DNA from: Streptomyces sp. NBC_00820
GTDB lineage: Bacteria > Actinomycetota > Actinomycetes > Streptomycetales > Streptomycetaceae
Direction of reading: 5' to 3'
Assembly: GCF_036347055.1 (NCBI RefSeq)
Contig: NZ_CP108882.1
Span: forward strand, 1,935,001-1,999,000
DNA length: 64,000 nucleotides
The position numbers and the translations under genes are program-made. Under the pieces are notes generated by a model. It did no database searches. It was not told the origin of the DNA and worked only from the letters and a program-made list of their open reading frames with translations. Shown here in pieces: positions 8,266 to 16,871 of the stretch; within the stretch, counting starts at the first letter, position 1, and the number at the start of each line of letters is the position of its first letter.

Positions 8266-8366
8266 CTCTCGTCGCTCAGCGCCGTGGGTTTCCCCCCGCG
8301 GCGTTCGTGTGGGAGGAGCCGATTCCCCCGGCGGACGCAGGAGCGACCTCCGCGCTCATACGAGAG
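8266..8366 (+). ncRNA. Structured 5' leader (riboswitch-like) of the SLT transglycosylase gene
   Basis: CTCTCGT (8266-8272) pairs with ACGAGAG (8360-8366), and the adjoining CGCTC (8273-8277) pairs with GAGCG (8341-8345). Inside are a GC hairpin (about 8281-8302) and a second element around GGAGGAGCCGATTCCCCC. The closing stem ends 11 nt before the start codon, so it could mask the GAGAGG SD, which forms part of its 3' arm. In Streptomyces several cell-wall hydrolase genes are controlled by c-di-AMP (ydaO-type) riboswitches, but I do not see that class's core sequence, so no class is assigned. Confidence 0.45.
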
Positions 8367-8377
8367 GTCCATCAGCT

Positions 8378-9070
8378 ATGCCCGAGAACATCCTCAACCG
8401 TCTCCATCGTCGTGGTCGAGCCATGAACAAGCAGCAGAGGACCGCCCTCGCCGGTGTCAGCGTGCTCGGTGCCGCTGCCATCGCGCTGTCCGCGGTTCCC
8501 GCGCACACCGGGACCGTCGACACCGGTGCCACGGCCGCCGCCGCTGCCCCGGTGCAGTACGACGGCTCCGCGGTCAAGACCATCAAGGGCACGCTCACCG
8601 ACCAGCTCGCGACCGACACCGTCAAGCTGGACACCATCGAGGCGCACAAGCAGGCCGACGCCAAGAAGACCACCGAGGTGCGCGCCGAGCAGGCCACGAG
8701 CCGCTCCGCGCAGCGTCTGCCGATGCAGACCGTGGCCGCGAAGACCTACGCGAACTCCCTCGACGGCTGGATCCGCCACTCCCTGGACATCATGCACTCC
8801 AAGGGCATCCCGGGCAGCTACTCGGGCCTGCACCGCAACATCATCCGGGAGTCCTCCGGCAACCCGATGGCCATCAACAACTGGGACATCAACGCGATCA
8901 ACGGCATCCCGTCGAAGGGTCTGCTCCAGGTCATCCAGCCGACCTTCAACACGTACCACGTGACCGGCACCTCGTGGAACATCTACGACCCGGTCGCCAA
9001 CATCACCGCCGCCGCCAACTACGCGGCTCACCGGTACGGCTCCATCGACAACGTCAACAGCGCGTACTGA
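8378..9070 (+). CDS. Secreted lytic transglycosylase, SLT domain
   Basis: A 230-residue exported protein. A basic N-terminus and hydrophobic stretch (about 22-45) form the signal peptide; ATG at codon 16 is an alternative start giving a more standard leader. A charged helical linker (about 62-115) precedes a C-terminal SLT domain (about 125-225) with the catalytic Glu E158 in IIRESSGNP and the GLLQVIQPTFNTY motif. It would cleave peptidoglycan glycan strands during growth or spore development. The GAGAGG SD at about 8362-8367 lies within the leader's closing stem. It is followed directly by a terminator. Confidence 0.88.
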   Translation: MPENILNRLHRRGRAMNKQQRTALAGVSVLGAAAIALSAVPAHTGTVDTGATAAAAAPVQYDGSAVKTIKGTLTDQLATDTVKLDTIEAHKQADAKKTTEVRAEQATSRSAQRLPMQTVAAKTYANSLDGWIRHSLDIMHSKGIPGSYSGLHRNIIRESSGNPMAINNWDINAINGIPSKGLLQVIQPTFNTYHVTGTSWNIYDPVANITAAANYAAHRYGSIDNVNSAY

Positions 9071-9097
9071 GGCCTGCGCGGACCTCTCGCCCGACGG

Positions 9098-9136
9098 GTG
9101 AAGGGCGGCACCCCCACAAGGGGTGCCGCCCTTCAC
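9098..9136. terminator. Bidirectional hairpin
   Basis: GTGAAGGGCGGCACCCC pairs with its complement ending at 9136. It separates the convergent SLT and FHA-ABC genes. Confidence 0.8.
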
Positions 9137-9184
9137 GTCGTGGCGCCGCGGACGCTGCCGCCGCTGCCGGCGCGCCCTCTGCCG

Positions 9185-11752
9185 CTACTTCCGCATGACC
9201 TCCGGCTCGTGCCGGCGCAGGAAGCGGGAGACGAAGAAGCCGCAGATCACACCGAGGACGATCAGCGCGGCCATGTCCAGACCCCAGGCGGAGGCCTGGT
9301 GGTCCCAGAGCGGGTCCGTGCTGCCGGGGTCGTCGGTGTTCGGGGCGATGTTGTTGAAGTCCAGCGTGGTGCCCGCGGCCCCCACCGCCCAGCGCGACGG
9401 CATCAGGTACGAGAACTCGTTGACGCCGATCGTGCCGTGCAGGGTGAAGAGGCAGCCGGTGAAGACGACCTGGATGATCGCGAACATCACCAGCAGCGGC
9501 ATGGTCTTCTCGGCGGTCTTCACCAGCGAGGAGATCACCAGGCCGAACATCATCGAGGTGAAGCCGAGCGCCATGATCGGCAGGCACAGCTCCAACAGGG
9601 TCGAGCCGCCGAGGACGAGGCCCCGGTCGGGGAGCTCCCGGCTGGAGAAGCCGATCAGGCCGACCATCAGGCCCTGGAGCACGGTGATGGCACCGAGCAC
9701 GACCACCTTCGACATCAGGTACGCCGACCGGGACAGACCCGTCGCGCGCTCCCGCTCGTAGATGACCCGTTCCTTGATCAGCTCACGGACCGAGTTCGCG
9801 GCGCCCGCGAAGCACGCGCCGACCGCGAGGATCAGCAGGACGGTGGTCGCCGTGCCGTTCGGCACGGGGAATCCGGTCTTGGCGTTGACCGGGTTCACCA
9901 GCAGGCCTCTGTTGTGGTCGATCAGCAGGCTGACCGCGCCGAGCACCGCCGGCAGGATCACCGTCAGCGCCAGGAAGCCCCGGTCGGAGCCGATGACCGA
10001 CACGTACCGCCGTATCAGGGTCATCAGCTGTGAGCCCCAGCTCTGCGGCTTGTGCGGCTTGACGGCCTGCGGCGGGGGCATGTGTACGGACTGCGGGGCG
10101 ACCGCGTCGATGTCCGCGGCGTACATCTGGTAGTGCTGCGAGCCCTTCCAGCGGCCGGCCCAGTCGTAGTCGCGGTAGTTCTCGAAGGCGGAGAAGACGT
10201 CGGCCCAGCTGTCGTAGCCGAAGAAGTTCAGGGCCTCCTCCGGGGGCCCGAAGTAGGCGACCGCGCCGCCCGGGGCCATCACCAGCAGCTTGTCGCACAG
10301 GGCCAGCTCGGCCACCGAGTGGGTGACCACCAGGACCGTGCGGCCGTCGTCGGCCAGGCCGCGCAGCAGCTGCATGACATCGCGGTCCATGCCCGGGTCC
10401 AGGCCCGAGGTCGGCTCGTCCAGGAAGATCAGCGACGGCTTGGTGAGCAGCTCCAGGGCCACCGAGACACGCTTGCGCTGGCCACCGGACAGGGAGGTGA
10501 CCTTCTTGTCCTTGTGGATGTCCAGCTTGAGCTCGCGCAGCACCTCGTGGATGCGGGCGTCGCGCTCCTTCGGCGTGGTGTCGGCCGGGAAGCGCAGCTT
10601 GGCCGCGTACTTCAGGGCCTTCTTGACGGTCAGCTCCTTGTGCAGGATGTCGTCCTGCGGGACCAGACCGATGCGCTGACGCAGCTCGGCGAACTGCTTG
10701 TACAGGTTCCGGTTGTCGTACAGCACCTCGCCCTCGTTGGCGGGCCGGTAGCCGGTGAGCGCCTTGAGCAGCGTCGACTTGCCGGAACCGGAGGGGCCGA
10801 TGACCGCGATCACCGACTTCTCCGGGACGCCGAAGGAGACGTCCTTCAGGATCTGCTTGCCGCCCTCGACCGTGACGGTCAGGTGGCGCGCGGAGAAGGA
10901 GACCTCACCGGTGTCGACGAACTCTTCCAGGCGGTCGTCGACGATGCGGAACGTGGAGTGGCCGACGCCGACGATGTCGTTCGGGCCGAGCAGCGTCGTG
11001 CCGCCCTTGGCGATCGGCTGGCCGTTGACGAACGTGCCGTTGTGCGAACCCAGGTCGCGGATCTCGAAGCGGCCGTCGGGAGTCGACTGGAACTCGGCGT
11101 GGTGCCGGGAGACCTGCAGGTCGGAGACGACCAGCTCGTTGTCCAGGGCACGGCCGATGCGCATCACGCGGCCGAGGGCGAACTGGTGGAACGTCGTGGG
11201 GCTGCGGTCGGTGTAGACCGGCGGCGCCCCCGCGCCACCACCGGGGACCTTCTGGACGTACTGCTCGCTCGGGCCGCCCTGCTGCTGCGGGAACGGCGCG
11301 GGCTGCTGCCAGTCGTTCTGCGGTGCCTGCTGGTGCGCGGCGGCCTGGTACGGGTCCTGCTGCTGCGGCGCCTGCTGCGCCCAGCCGGCCCCCGCGCCCT
11401 GCGCGGCGTACGGTGCCGCCTGCTGCTCGGGCTGCGCGGCCGGGGCGGCGGCACCGGAGAGGTTCAGACGCGGCCCGTCGGTCGCGTTGCCGAGGTGCAC
11501 CGCCGAACCGGGGCCGATCTCCGTCTGCTGGATCCGCCGGCCCTGCACGAACGTGCCGTTGGTGCTGCCGTGGTCCTCGATGACCCAACTGCGGCCGTTG
11601 AAGCCGACCGTGGCGTGACGCCAGGAGACCCTGGCGTCTTCGAAGACGATGTCACCCTGCGGATCGCGTCCGAGGGCATAGGGCCTGGACGGGTCGAGCG
11701 TCCAGGTCCGTCCGTTTGATTCCAGTACGAGTTCAGGCACTCCATGCCCCAC
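9185..11752 (-). CDS. Double-FHA-domain ABC transporter (ATP-binding/permease fusion)
   Basis: An 855-residue half-transporter: FHA domain 1 (about 8-95, SWRHATVGF, GSTNGTFVQG), a Gln/Pro/Ala-rich disordered linker (about 100-185), FHA domain 2 (about 190-270, VSRHHAEFQ, GSHNGTFVNG), an ABC ATPase (GPSGSGKST; LSGGQRKR; LIFLDEPTSGLDPG) and an ABC-2 permease with about six helices at the C-terminus. The architecture is that of M. tuberculosis Rv1747, whose FHA domains bind phosphothreonine and which is controlled by a Ser/Thr kinase. GTG 11752 is taken as start; an in-frame GTG at 11740 is also plausible. Substrate unknown, probably a lipid or cell-wall component. Confidence 0.93.
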   Translation of the reverse strand: MGHGVPELVLESNGRTWTLDPSRPYALGRDPQGDIVFEDARVSWRHATVGFNGRSWVIEDHGSTNGTFVQGRRIQQTEIGPGSAVHLGNATDGPRLNLSGAAAPAAQPEQQAAPYAAQGAGAGWAQQAPQQQDPYQAAAHQQAPQNDWQQPAPFPQQQGGPSEQYVQKVPGGGAGAPPVYTDRSPTTFHQFALGRVMRIGRALDNELVVSDLQVSRHHAEFQSTPDGRFEIRDLGSHNGTFVNGQPIAKGGTTLLGPNDIVGVGHSTFRIVDDRLEEFVDTGEVSFSARHLTVTVEGGKQILKDVSFGVPEKSVIAVIGPSGSGKSTLLKALTGYRPANEGEVLYDNRNLYKQFAELRQRIGLVPQDDILHKELTVKKALKYAAKLRFPADTTPKERDARIHEVLRELKLDIHKDKKVTSLSGGQRKRVSVALELLTKPSLIFLDEPTSGLDPGMDRDVMQLLRGLADDGRTVLVVTHSVAELALCDKLLVMAPGGAVAYFGPPEEALNFFGYDSWADVFSAFENYRDYDWAGRWKGSQHYQMYAADIDAVAPQSVHMPPPQAVKPHKPQSWGSQLMTLIRRYVSVIGSDRGFLALTVILPAVLGAVSLLIDHNRGLLVNPVNAKTGFPVPNGTATTVLLILAVGACFAGAANSVRELIKERVIYERERATGLSRSAYLMSKVVVLGAITVLQGLMVGLIGFSSRELPDRGLVLGGSTLLELCLPIMALGFTSMMFGLVISSLVKTAEKTMPLLVMFAIIQVVFTGCLFTLHGTIGVNEFSYLMPSRWAVGAAGTTLDFNNIAPNTDDPGSTDPLWDHQASAWGLDMAALIVLGVICGFFVSRFLRRHEPEVMRK

Positions 11753-11981
11753 TGAGTTGTCCCCCGAATTACCCCCGTCATGGGGAGTCTAGGGATGTCG
11801 AACATCGTGGGGAACTATTCCAGGCTCCGCCTCCTGACCGAAAGCCGGGCCTTGCGCGGCGCGCCCGCACGCGCTTCAACTCGCCCCGTTGACGGGGTTG
11901 AAACCGGGCCGGAGAGTGGTAATCCCCCGCGAGGGGGACAAGCGCGGCCGCGGTACCGCGCCGCGGATCGGGGGGTCTGCC

Positions 11982-14099
11982 ATGACTTCGGCAACCGGCA
12001 TCGAGCGGACAAGGCAAGGGACTTCGCTGCCCTGGGGGGATGTGCTGCTGTCGGCGATCGCCGCTGTCAGCTGGGCGTTGATCGGGATGGCGGCCACGGC
12101 CGCACTCGGCCTCCATCTGCTGGGGGCGGACACGGCGGGCTCACTGGGCCCCATGACAGCGGCAGTTGTGGCCCTCGGGGCGGGTGGTTCGGTCTCCCCC
12201 TCGGGCGATGTGTCCGCCTTCGGTCTGAAGGGCGCCGAGGCGCACACCGCCATCGAGATCACGCCACTGGGGGTGAGCCTGGCCGGCGCCCTGCTCCTGT
12301 CGTGGTTCTTCCTACGGTCCCTGCGCGCGGCCGGAGTTGAGATCGCTCCGGCCGAACTCCTGGCCCGGGCGGGGACGGTGGTTGGGCTCTTCGCGGCGAT
12401 GCTCGGTGGGCTGGCCTGGGCCGGACACGACGTCATCACGATCGACGGCGGCTCGCTCGGCCTCGACCGGCTGACCGGCGGGGGCGGCAAGGGAGACGGA
12501 GGCGGAGGCGGAGGCGGGATCAGCATCCCCGGCATCGGCGATCTCGGGGACATCGGGGGGATCGGGGACATCGGCGGGCTGCTGCCGGACCGGATAGGCG
12601 ACCTGATCCATGCCAAGGCGGCCGTCGGCTTCACCGTCGACACCGTGCCCACCGTCCTCGGCGCGCTCGGCTGGTCCACCGGAGTCCTGCTGATCGCCCT
12701 GCTCGCCTCCCGCCGCACTCCCCTGCCGCCCGGCTGGAACGCCGTGCACCGGGTGGTACGGCCGGCCTGTTCGGCGCTCGTCACCGTGTTCCTGGCCGCC
12801 GTCGCGGCCGGGCTCGCGGCGGCGGCGTACGCGGCGATCGGCGACGACCACCCACGGCGGATCGCCGGCGCGGCCCTGCTGGGCGCGCCCAACGGGGTCT
12901 GGCTCGGCGTCCCGCTCGGCCTCTTCGTCCCCTGGGACGGCAAGGCCACCGGCGTGCTGGGCACCCTGCTCCCCCACCCGCTGGACCGGCTGCTGAGCGA
13001 CGGGTCCGACCGGCCGGTCACCCTGAGCCGGCTCGCCGGCCTGGACGGGCGGGTGTGGCTGCTGGCGGTGGCGGCGGCCCTGGCGATGCTGCTCGCGGGC
13101 GTACTGACGGCGGTACGCACACCGGTGCCGGTGCCGGTGCCGGGTCCGGGTCCGGGTCCCGGTTCGGGTCCGGGTTCGGGTTCGGGTCCCGGTTCGGCGG
13201 CGGTACGGACACCGGTGCCGGGCACGGGGCCGACACCGGTACCGACGCCGAGGCCGGGCACGGGCGTCGACCTGCGCTTCGTCGGACACTGCGCGCTCCG
13301 GCTCGGCACCGCGACCGCGCTCGCGCTGCCCTTGCTCGCCTGGCTGACGGACGTCTCGGCGAACGCCTCGCTGTCCGTGCTCGGCTTCGACGCCTTCGGC
13401 GCCGGCATCACCCTGCACGGCCGGCTCGGCATGGCGTTCCTGCTGGGTGCCGGGTGGGGGGCGGCAGCCGGGGCCGCGGGGGCGCTGCTGGCCGGGGTCA
13501 CGGGAGCGGCGGGGGCTCGGGCGGTGCGGCCGGGGCGGCCCGGGCGGGTGGCCGGGGGTCAGCCGGGGGGCTACGGCCGTGCGGGCGAGGCCTCAGGAGA
13601 CGGCGGCGGGGCCGGAGCCCGTGGCCCTGGGGACAGGGGTGGACCGTACACGCCGGGCACGCCGTACCGGCCGCCGAACCCGGACACGAACCCATACCTC
13701 CGGGTGCCGGGGGAGCTGCGCGAGGGGCCGCAGGACGCGCGGCCGCCGTCGCCGTGGGGGCCGGGCGGTACGGGGAACTCCGGGGGACACGGAGCTCCTG
13801 GAGGAGGCAGGGGTCCCGGAGGTCCCGGGAATCCCGGAGGTCCGGGAGGCGTCGCAGGTCCCGGAGACCCCGGAAGGGCCGGAGACCCCGGGAATCCCGG
13901 GAATCCCGGGGACGATGTCTCCGGTGCCCCCACCATCGCCGGCTCCTTCGGCTCGCTTCCGCCGCTGCCCCGGAACCGTCCCGGCAGGCGGCCGCGCGAC
14001 CCCTCGCGGGACAGGTCGGACGGACCCGGCGAGGGGCCACCGCCACCACCTCCGCCTCCCCCGATGCCCCCGCCGCCGTCCGGGAGGCCCAGGAGGTGA
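11982..14099 (+). CDS. Streptophobe-family multi-pass membrane protein with collagen-like tail
   Basis: A 705-residue Streptomyces-specific membrane protein. About ten hydrophobic segments lie between residues 15 and 540. Two low-complexity inserts interrupt them: a GGGGKGDGGGGGGGISIPGIGD loop region (about 166-195) and a PVPVPVPGPGPG / GSGPGSG run (about 379-425). The soluble C-terminal tail (about 545-705) is Pro/Gly-rich with Gly-X-Y triplets (GNPGGPGGVAGPGDPG) and a poly-Pro end. Function is unknown. It is divergent from the FHA-ABC gene across 229 bp. ATG 11982 is preceded by GGGGGG; the open frame before it is unsupported. Confidence 0.85.
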   Translation: MTSATGIERTRQGTSLPWGDVLLSAIAAVSWALIGMAATAALGLHLLGADTAGSLGPMTAAVVALGAGGSVSPSGDVSAFGLKGAEAHTAIEITPLGVSLAGALLLSWFFLRSLRAAGVEIAPAELLARAGTVVGLFAAMLGGLAWAGHDVITIDGGSLGLDRLTGGGGKGDGGGGGGGISIPGIGDLGDIGGIGDIGGLLPDRIGDLIHAKAAVGFTVDTVPTVLGALGWSTGVLLIALLASRRTPLPPGWNAVHRVVRPACSALVTVFLAAVAAGLAAAAYAAIGDDHPRRIAGAALLGAPNGVWLGVPLGLFVPWDGKATGVLGTLLPHPLDRLLSDGSDRPVTLSRLAGLDGRVWLLAVAAALAMLLAGVLTAVRTPVPVPVPGPGPGPGSGPGSGSGPGSAAVRTPVPGTGPTPVPTPRPGTGVDLRFVGHCALRLGTATALALPLLAWLTDVSANASLSVLGFDAFGAGITLHGRLGMAFLLGAGWGAAAGAAGALLAGVTGAAGARAVRPGRPGRVAGGQPGGYGRAGEASGDGGGAGARGPGDRGGPYTPGTPYRPPNPDTNPYLRVPGELREGPQDARPPSPWGPGGTGNSGGHGAPGGGRGPGGPGNPGGPGGVAGPGDPGRAGDPGNPGNPGDDVSGAPTIAGSFGSLPPLPRNRPGRRPRDPSRDRSDGPGEGPPPPPPPPPMPPPPSGRPRR
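13121..13262 (+). repeat. Intragenic GGTxCC hexamer repeats coding for PV/PG/SG
   Basis: Tandem CCGGTG, CCGGGT and TCGGGT hexamers run for over 70 bp and recur around 13210-13260. They encode the alternating Pro-Val, Pro-Gly and Ser-Gly spacer of the streptophobe protein. Such a run is prone to slippage in whole codon pairs. Confidence 0.75.
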
Positions 14100-14358
14100 G
14101 CCCGCCCGCGGGCGGACGCGGGCATAGGAGGGCGCCCGCGGACGGAGGAGGAGACCCCGGCGTGCCCGGGAAATGGGGCGCCGGCGTCGTCGCCATGGGA
14201 CAGTCGGGGTGGGTCCGGGGTCCTGTCGGGGTGCCGGACCGGATGAACCGTCGTCGGCAGGCAAGATCCCCGACACCGGCCGGACACTCATTGTTCCGTG
14301 TCCGTCAGGCGGACCACTCGGGCGAAGGGCACTGGGTGCCGGATACGGTGGTGACACC

Positions 14359-15567
14359 ATGAGCGCTTCGCAGACCTCCGAGGTCCCCACTCTCCTCGTC
14401 AAGATTTTCGGCAAGGACAGGCCGGGCATCACGGCCGGCCTCTTCGACACCCTTGCCGCCTATGTCGTCGACGTGGTCGACATCGAGCAGGTCGTCACGC
14501 GGGGCCGGCTGGTGCTGTGCGTGCTGATCACTCCGCCGCCGGCCGGGCTCGAGGGCGACCTCAGGGCCACGGTGCACAGCTGGGCCGAGTCGATGAAGAT
14601 GCAGGCGGAGATCATCTCCGGCCACGGCGACAACCGTCCGCGCGGCATCGGGCGCTCGCTGGTGACCGTCCTCGGCCATCCGCTGACCGCCGAGTCGACG
14701 GCCGCCATCGCCGACCGGATCGCGAAGGCCGGCGGCAACATCGACCGTATCTTCCGCCTCGCCAAGTATCCGGTGACCGCGGTGGAGTTCGCCGTGTCCG
14801 GTGTCGGGACCGAGTCGCTGCGCACGGCGCTGGCGTCCGACGCGGCGGCACTCGGTGTCGACATCGCCGTCGTCTCGGCGGGCCTGCACCGGCGTGCCCA
14901 GCGGCTGGTGGTGATGGACGTGGACTCCACCCTCATCCAGGACGAGGTCATCGAGTTGTTCGCAGCGCACGCCGGCTGCGAGGACGAGGTCGCCGCGGTG
15001 ACGGCGGCCGCGATGCGCGGGGAGCTGGACTTCGAGCAGTCGCTGCACGCGCGTGTGGCCCTGCTGAAGGGGCTGGACGCCTCGGTGGTGGAGAAGGTGC
15101 GCGCCGAGGTCCGGCTGACGCCGGGCGCGCGTACCCTCATCCGGACCCTGAAGCGGCTCGGCTACCAGGTCGGGGTGGTGTCCGGCGGGTTCACCCAGGT
15201 CACGGACGATCTGAAGGAACGGCTGGGGCTGGACTTCGCGCAGGCCAACACGCTGGAGATCGTCGACGGGAAGCTGACCGGCCGGGTCACCGGGGAGATC
15301 GTGGACCGGGCGGGCAAGGCGCGGCTGCTGCGCAGGTTCGCCGCGGTGGCGGGGGTGCCGCTGGCGCAGACGGTGGCGATCGGTGACGGCGCCAACGACC
15401 TGGACATGCTGAACGCGGCCGGTCTGGGCGTCGCCTTCAACGCCAAGCCGGTGGTCCGCGAGGCGGCGCACACGGCGGTGAACTTCCCCTTCCTGGACAC
15501 GGTCCTGTATCTGCTGGGCATCACCCGCGAAGAGGTCGAGGCGGCCGACACGCACGACGAGGACTGA
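14359..15567 (+). CDS. serB: Phosphoserine phosphatase with tandem ACT domains
   Basis: A 402-residue enzyme that hydrolyses O-phospho-L-serine to L-serine. Two N-terminal ACT-type regulatory modules (about 9-85 and 95-170; FGKDRPGITAGLFD and VTVLGHPLTAEST) precede a HAD phosphatase with nucleophile motif DVDSTLIQDE (about 187-196), the SGG motif (VVSGGFTQV) and GDGANDLDML. The ACT domains suggest serine feedback. ATG 14359 is chosen since the conserved ACT begins ten residues later; the frame upstream is non-conserved. Confidence 0.95.
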   Translation: MSASQTSEVPTLLVKIFGKDRPGITAGLFDTLAAYVVDVVDIEQVVTRGRLVLCVLITPPPAGLEGDLRATVHSWAESMKMQAEIISGHGDNRPRGIGRSLVTVLGHPLTAESTAAIADRIAKAGGNIDRIFRLAKYPVTAVEFAVSGVGTESLRTALASDAAALGVDIAVVSAGLHRRAQRLVVMDVDSTLIQDEVIELFAAHAGCEDEVAAVTAAAMRGELDFEQSLHARVALLKGLDASVVEKVRAEVRLTPGARTLIRTLKRLGYQVGVVSGGFTQVTDDLKERLGLDFAQANTLEIVDGKLTGRVTGEIVDRAGKARLLRRFAAVAGVPLAQTVAIGDGANDLDMLNAAGLGVAFNAKPVVREAAHTAVNFPFLDTVLYLLGITREEVEAADTHDED

Positions 15568-15580
15568 CCCGGACACGAGG

Positions 15581-15611
15581 AGGGCCCGGTACCGCCGCGG
15601 TACCGGGCCCT
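15581..15611. terminator. Hairpin after serB
   Basis: AGGGCCCGGTACCG pairs with its exact complement across CCG. It lies between the convergent serB and SixA-type genes. Confidence 0.8.
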
Positions 15612-15627
15612 TCTGTCGTGTGTGGGG

Positions 15628-16146
15628 TCACTCGGAGGGTTCCCAGTAGTCCTGGAGCGTGGCGGTGCCCGGCTCCAGGCTCTTCCAGCTGCCGCCGTAG
15701 GACAGCAGCGCGAAGCCCGCGGCGGGGAAACCGCGACGCCTCATCCGCTCGCGGGCCTCGCCCTCGGACTCGCCGGCCAGGATGTCGGCCACGCCGTGCA
15801 TGCCGGGGTTGTGGCCGATCAGGATCACGTTGCGCACGTCGTCCGGGATCTCGTTCAGCAGGGCGATCAGCTCGCCGGGCGAGGCCTCGTAGGCCCGCTC
15901 CTCGTAGACGGTTTTCGGCCGGTGCGCGAGTTCCGGGACGGCGAGCTTCCAGGTCTCGCGGGTCCGGACGGCACTGGAGCACAGGGCCAGGTCGAAGACG
16001 ATGCCGGTGCCGGCCAGCCTGCGGCCAGCGACCACGGCGTCCTTGCGGCCCCGCTCGGCGAGCGGGCGGTCGTGGTCGGACACCTGGGGCCAGTCGGCTT
16101 TCGCATGCCGGAAGAGGACGATCTTGCGGGGTTCTGCGACGCTCAT
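15628..16146 (-). CDS. SixA-type histidine phosphatase
   Basis: A 172-residue histidine-phosphatase-superfamily protein. The catalytic RH is in LFRHAKADWP (about 11-20), and the second His is in LIGHNPGMHGVAD. Conserved Arg and Glu lie in RTRETW and YEASPGEL. Length and the RHAKA motif match the short SixA group, which in E. coli dephosphorylates phosphohistidine proteins of the PTS. The physiological substrate here is unknown. ATG 16146 starts four residues before the family's conserved block. Confidence 0.88.
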   Translation of the reverse strand: MSVAEPRKIVLFRHAKADWPQVSDHDRPLAERGRKDAVVAGRRLAGTGIVFDLALCSSAVRTRETWKLAVPELAHRPKTVYEERAYEASPGELIALLNEIPDDVRNVILIGHNPGMHGVADILAGESEGEARERMRRRGFPAAGFALLSYGGSWKSLEPGTATLQDYWEPSE

Positions 16147-16225
16147 GCGACCCAGCTTCGCATGAAACAGGCCACCTGGCGCAGGGAGTTGACATGCGGA
16201 TTCACCCCTGCGGGAGGGTCAGGAT

Positions 16226-16432
16226 TCAGCGCGCCATGAACTGCTGGACGTACGCGAAGAGCTGGGTGACGGCCGGGTCGCCGCTCGCCGCGTGCGCGTC
16301 CGTCGGGTTCAGTATCAGCGCGAGCAGGGCGACGAAAGCGAGCGCGGGCAGGGCGAGCGCCCACCAGGGCAGCCGGATGTCGACGGCACCCGTGGTCGCC
16401 GGGTGGGACCGGGTGTGCGTTCGGGCCCGCAT
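16226..16432 (-). CDS. Small single-span membrane protein, unknown
   Basis: A 68-residue protein: basic N-terminal tail, one transmembrane helix (about 22-42, LPWWALALPALAFVALLALIL) and a short outer segment ending QLFAYVQQFMAR. The helix with following ALA-type residues could also be a late signal peptide. The start at ATG 16432 is preferred over an in-frame ATG at 16483, which lies in an unconserved Arg-rich stretch. Known only as a Streptomyces small protein near this locus. Confidence 0.6.
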   Translation of the reverse strand: MRARTHTRSHPATTGAVDIRLPWWALALPALAFVALLALILNPTDAHAASGDPAVTQLFAYVQQFMAR

Positions 16433-16606
16433 GGCGGCCTCCGTTGGTCTCCGAGTGCTCCCACGGCCCTGTGCCGCGGTCACATCTCGAAGTTACGGAC
16501 TTCCGGACCCTCAACCCATCCGGAAAGCCACCCACTTGACCCTGAACCTCACCCCCTAGGGGACAGGGGGGCCAGCCCCACCATCAGGGCACCGGGCACC
16601 CACGGT

Positions 16607-16726
16607 TCAGGGCGAGGCGAGCGTCGCGATGATGCCGATGATCACGAAGATGGCGAAGAACGAGCCGAAGACGATCAGCATCTTCTTCTGGCCGTTCTTC
16701 GGGTTCGGGTCGAGCACAGGCTGCAT
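16607..16726 (-). CDS. SGM_5486-type tiny membrane protein (39 aa)
   Basis: ATG 16726 opens a 39-residue frame: MQPVLDPNPKNGQKKM followed by one hydrophobic helix and a terminal LASP. This is the pattern of the actinobacterial family named SGM_5486 transporter-associated protein: PxLxPNPxNGQKKML then one membrane span. It is too short for default gene callers but has good codon use (almost all third positions G or C). The family name implies association with a transporter; the MFS gene about 1.4 kb away is the nearest candidate. Partner and role are unproven. Confidence 0.7.
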   Translation of the reverse strand: MQPVLDPNPKNGQKKMLIVFGSFFAIFVIIGIIATLASP

Positions 16727-16781
16727 ACGCCCAGTCTCGCACCCTTCGTCCGGGGCGGACGCGGTGGGGCGGCGCGACGCG

Positions 16782-16858
16782 CCGCGTCCGGCGGTTCGTG
16801 ACCGGCGTACCGCGTCCGGCGGTTCGTGACCGGCCGGTCACTGCGGTTCGTGACCGGC
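16782..16858. repeat. 28-bp tandem repeat, about 2.5 copies
   Basis: CCGCGTCCGGCGGTTCGTGA at 16782 recurs at 16810 (period 28), with a partial third copy (GGTTCGTGACCGGC) ending at 16858. It is non-coding and lies directly before the MITE-like element. Confidence 0.75.
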
Positions 16859-16871
16859 GGCCCGCCAAGGC

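Noticed and set aside
8266..8366. Firm call of a c-di-AMP (ydaO) riboswitch
   Set aside because: The structure is suggestive, but the conserved core of that class was not recognised by eye.
8156..8377. N-terminal extension of the SLT transglycosylase
   Set aside because: The region is a structured leader with its own promoter; the ATG at 8378 gives a proper start.
11876..13501. Long minus-strand open frame opposite the streptophobe gene
   Set aside because: It is the Pro/Ser/Arg-rich mirror of a GC-rich gene and has no domain.
16550..16565. CACCCCCTAGGGGAC palindrome as a third MITE copy
   Set aside because: Only the terminal ten bases match; there is no internal element.
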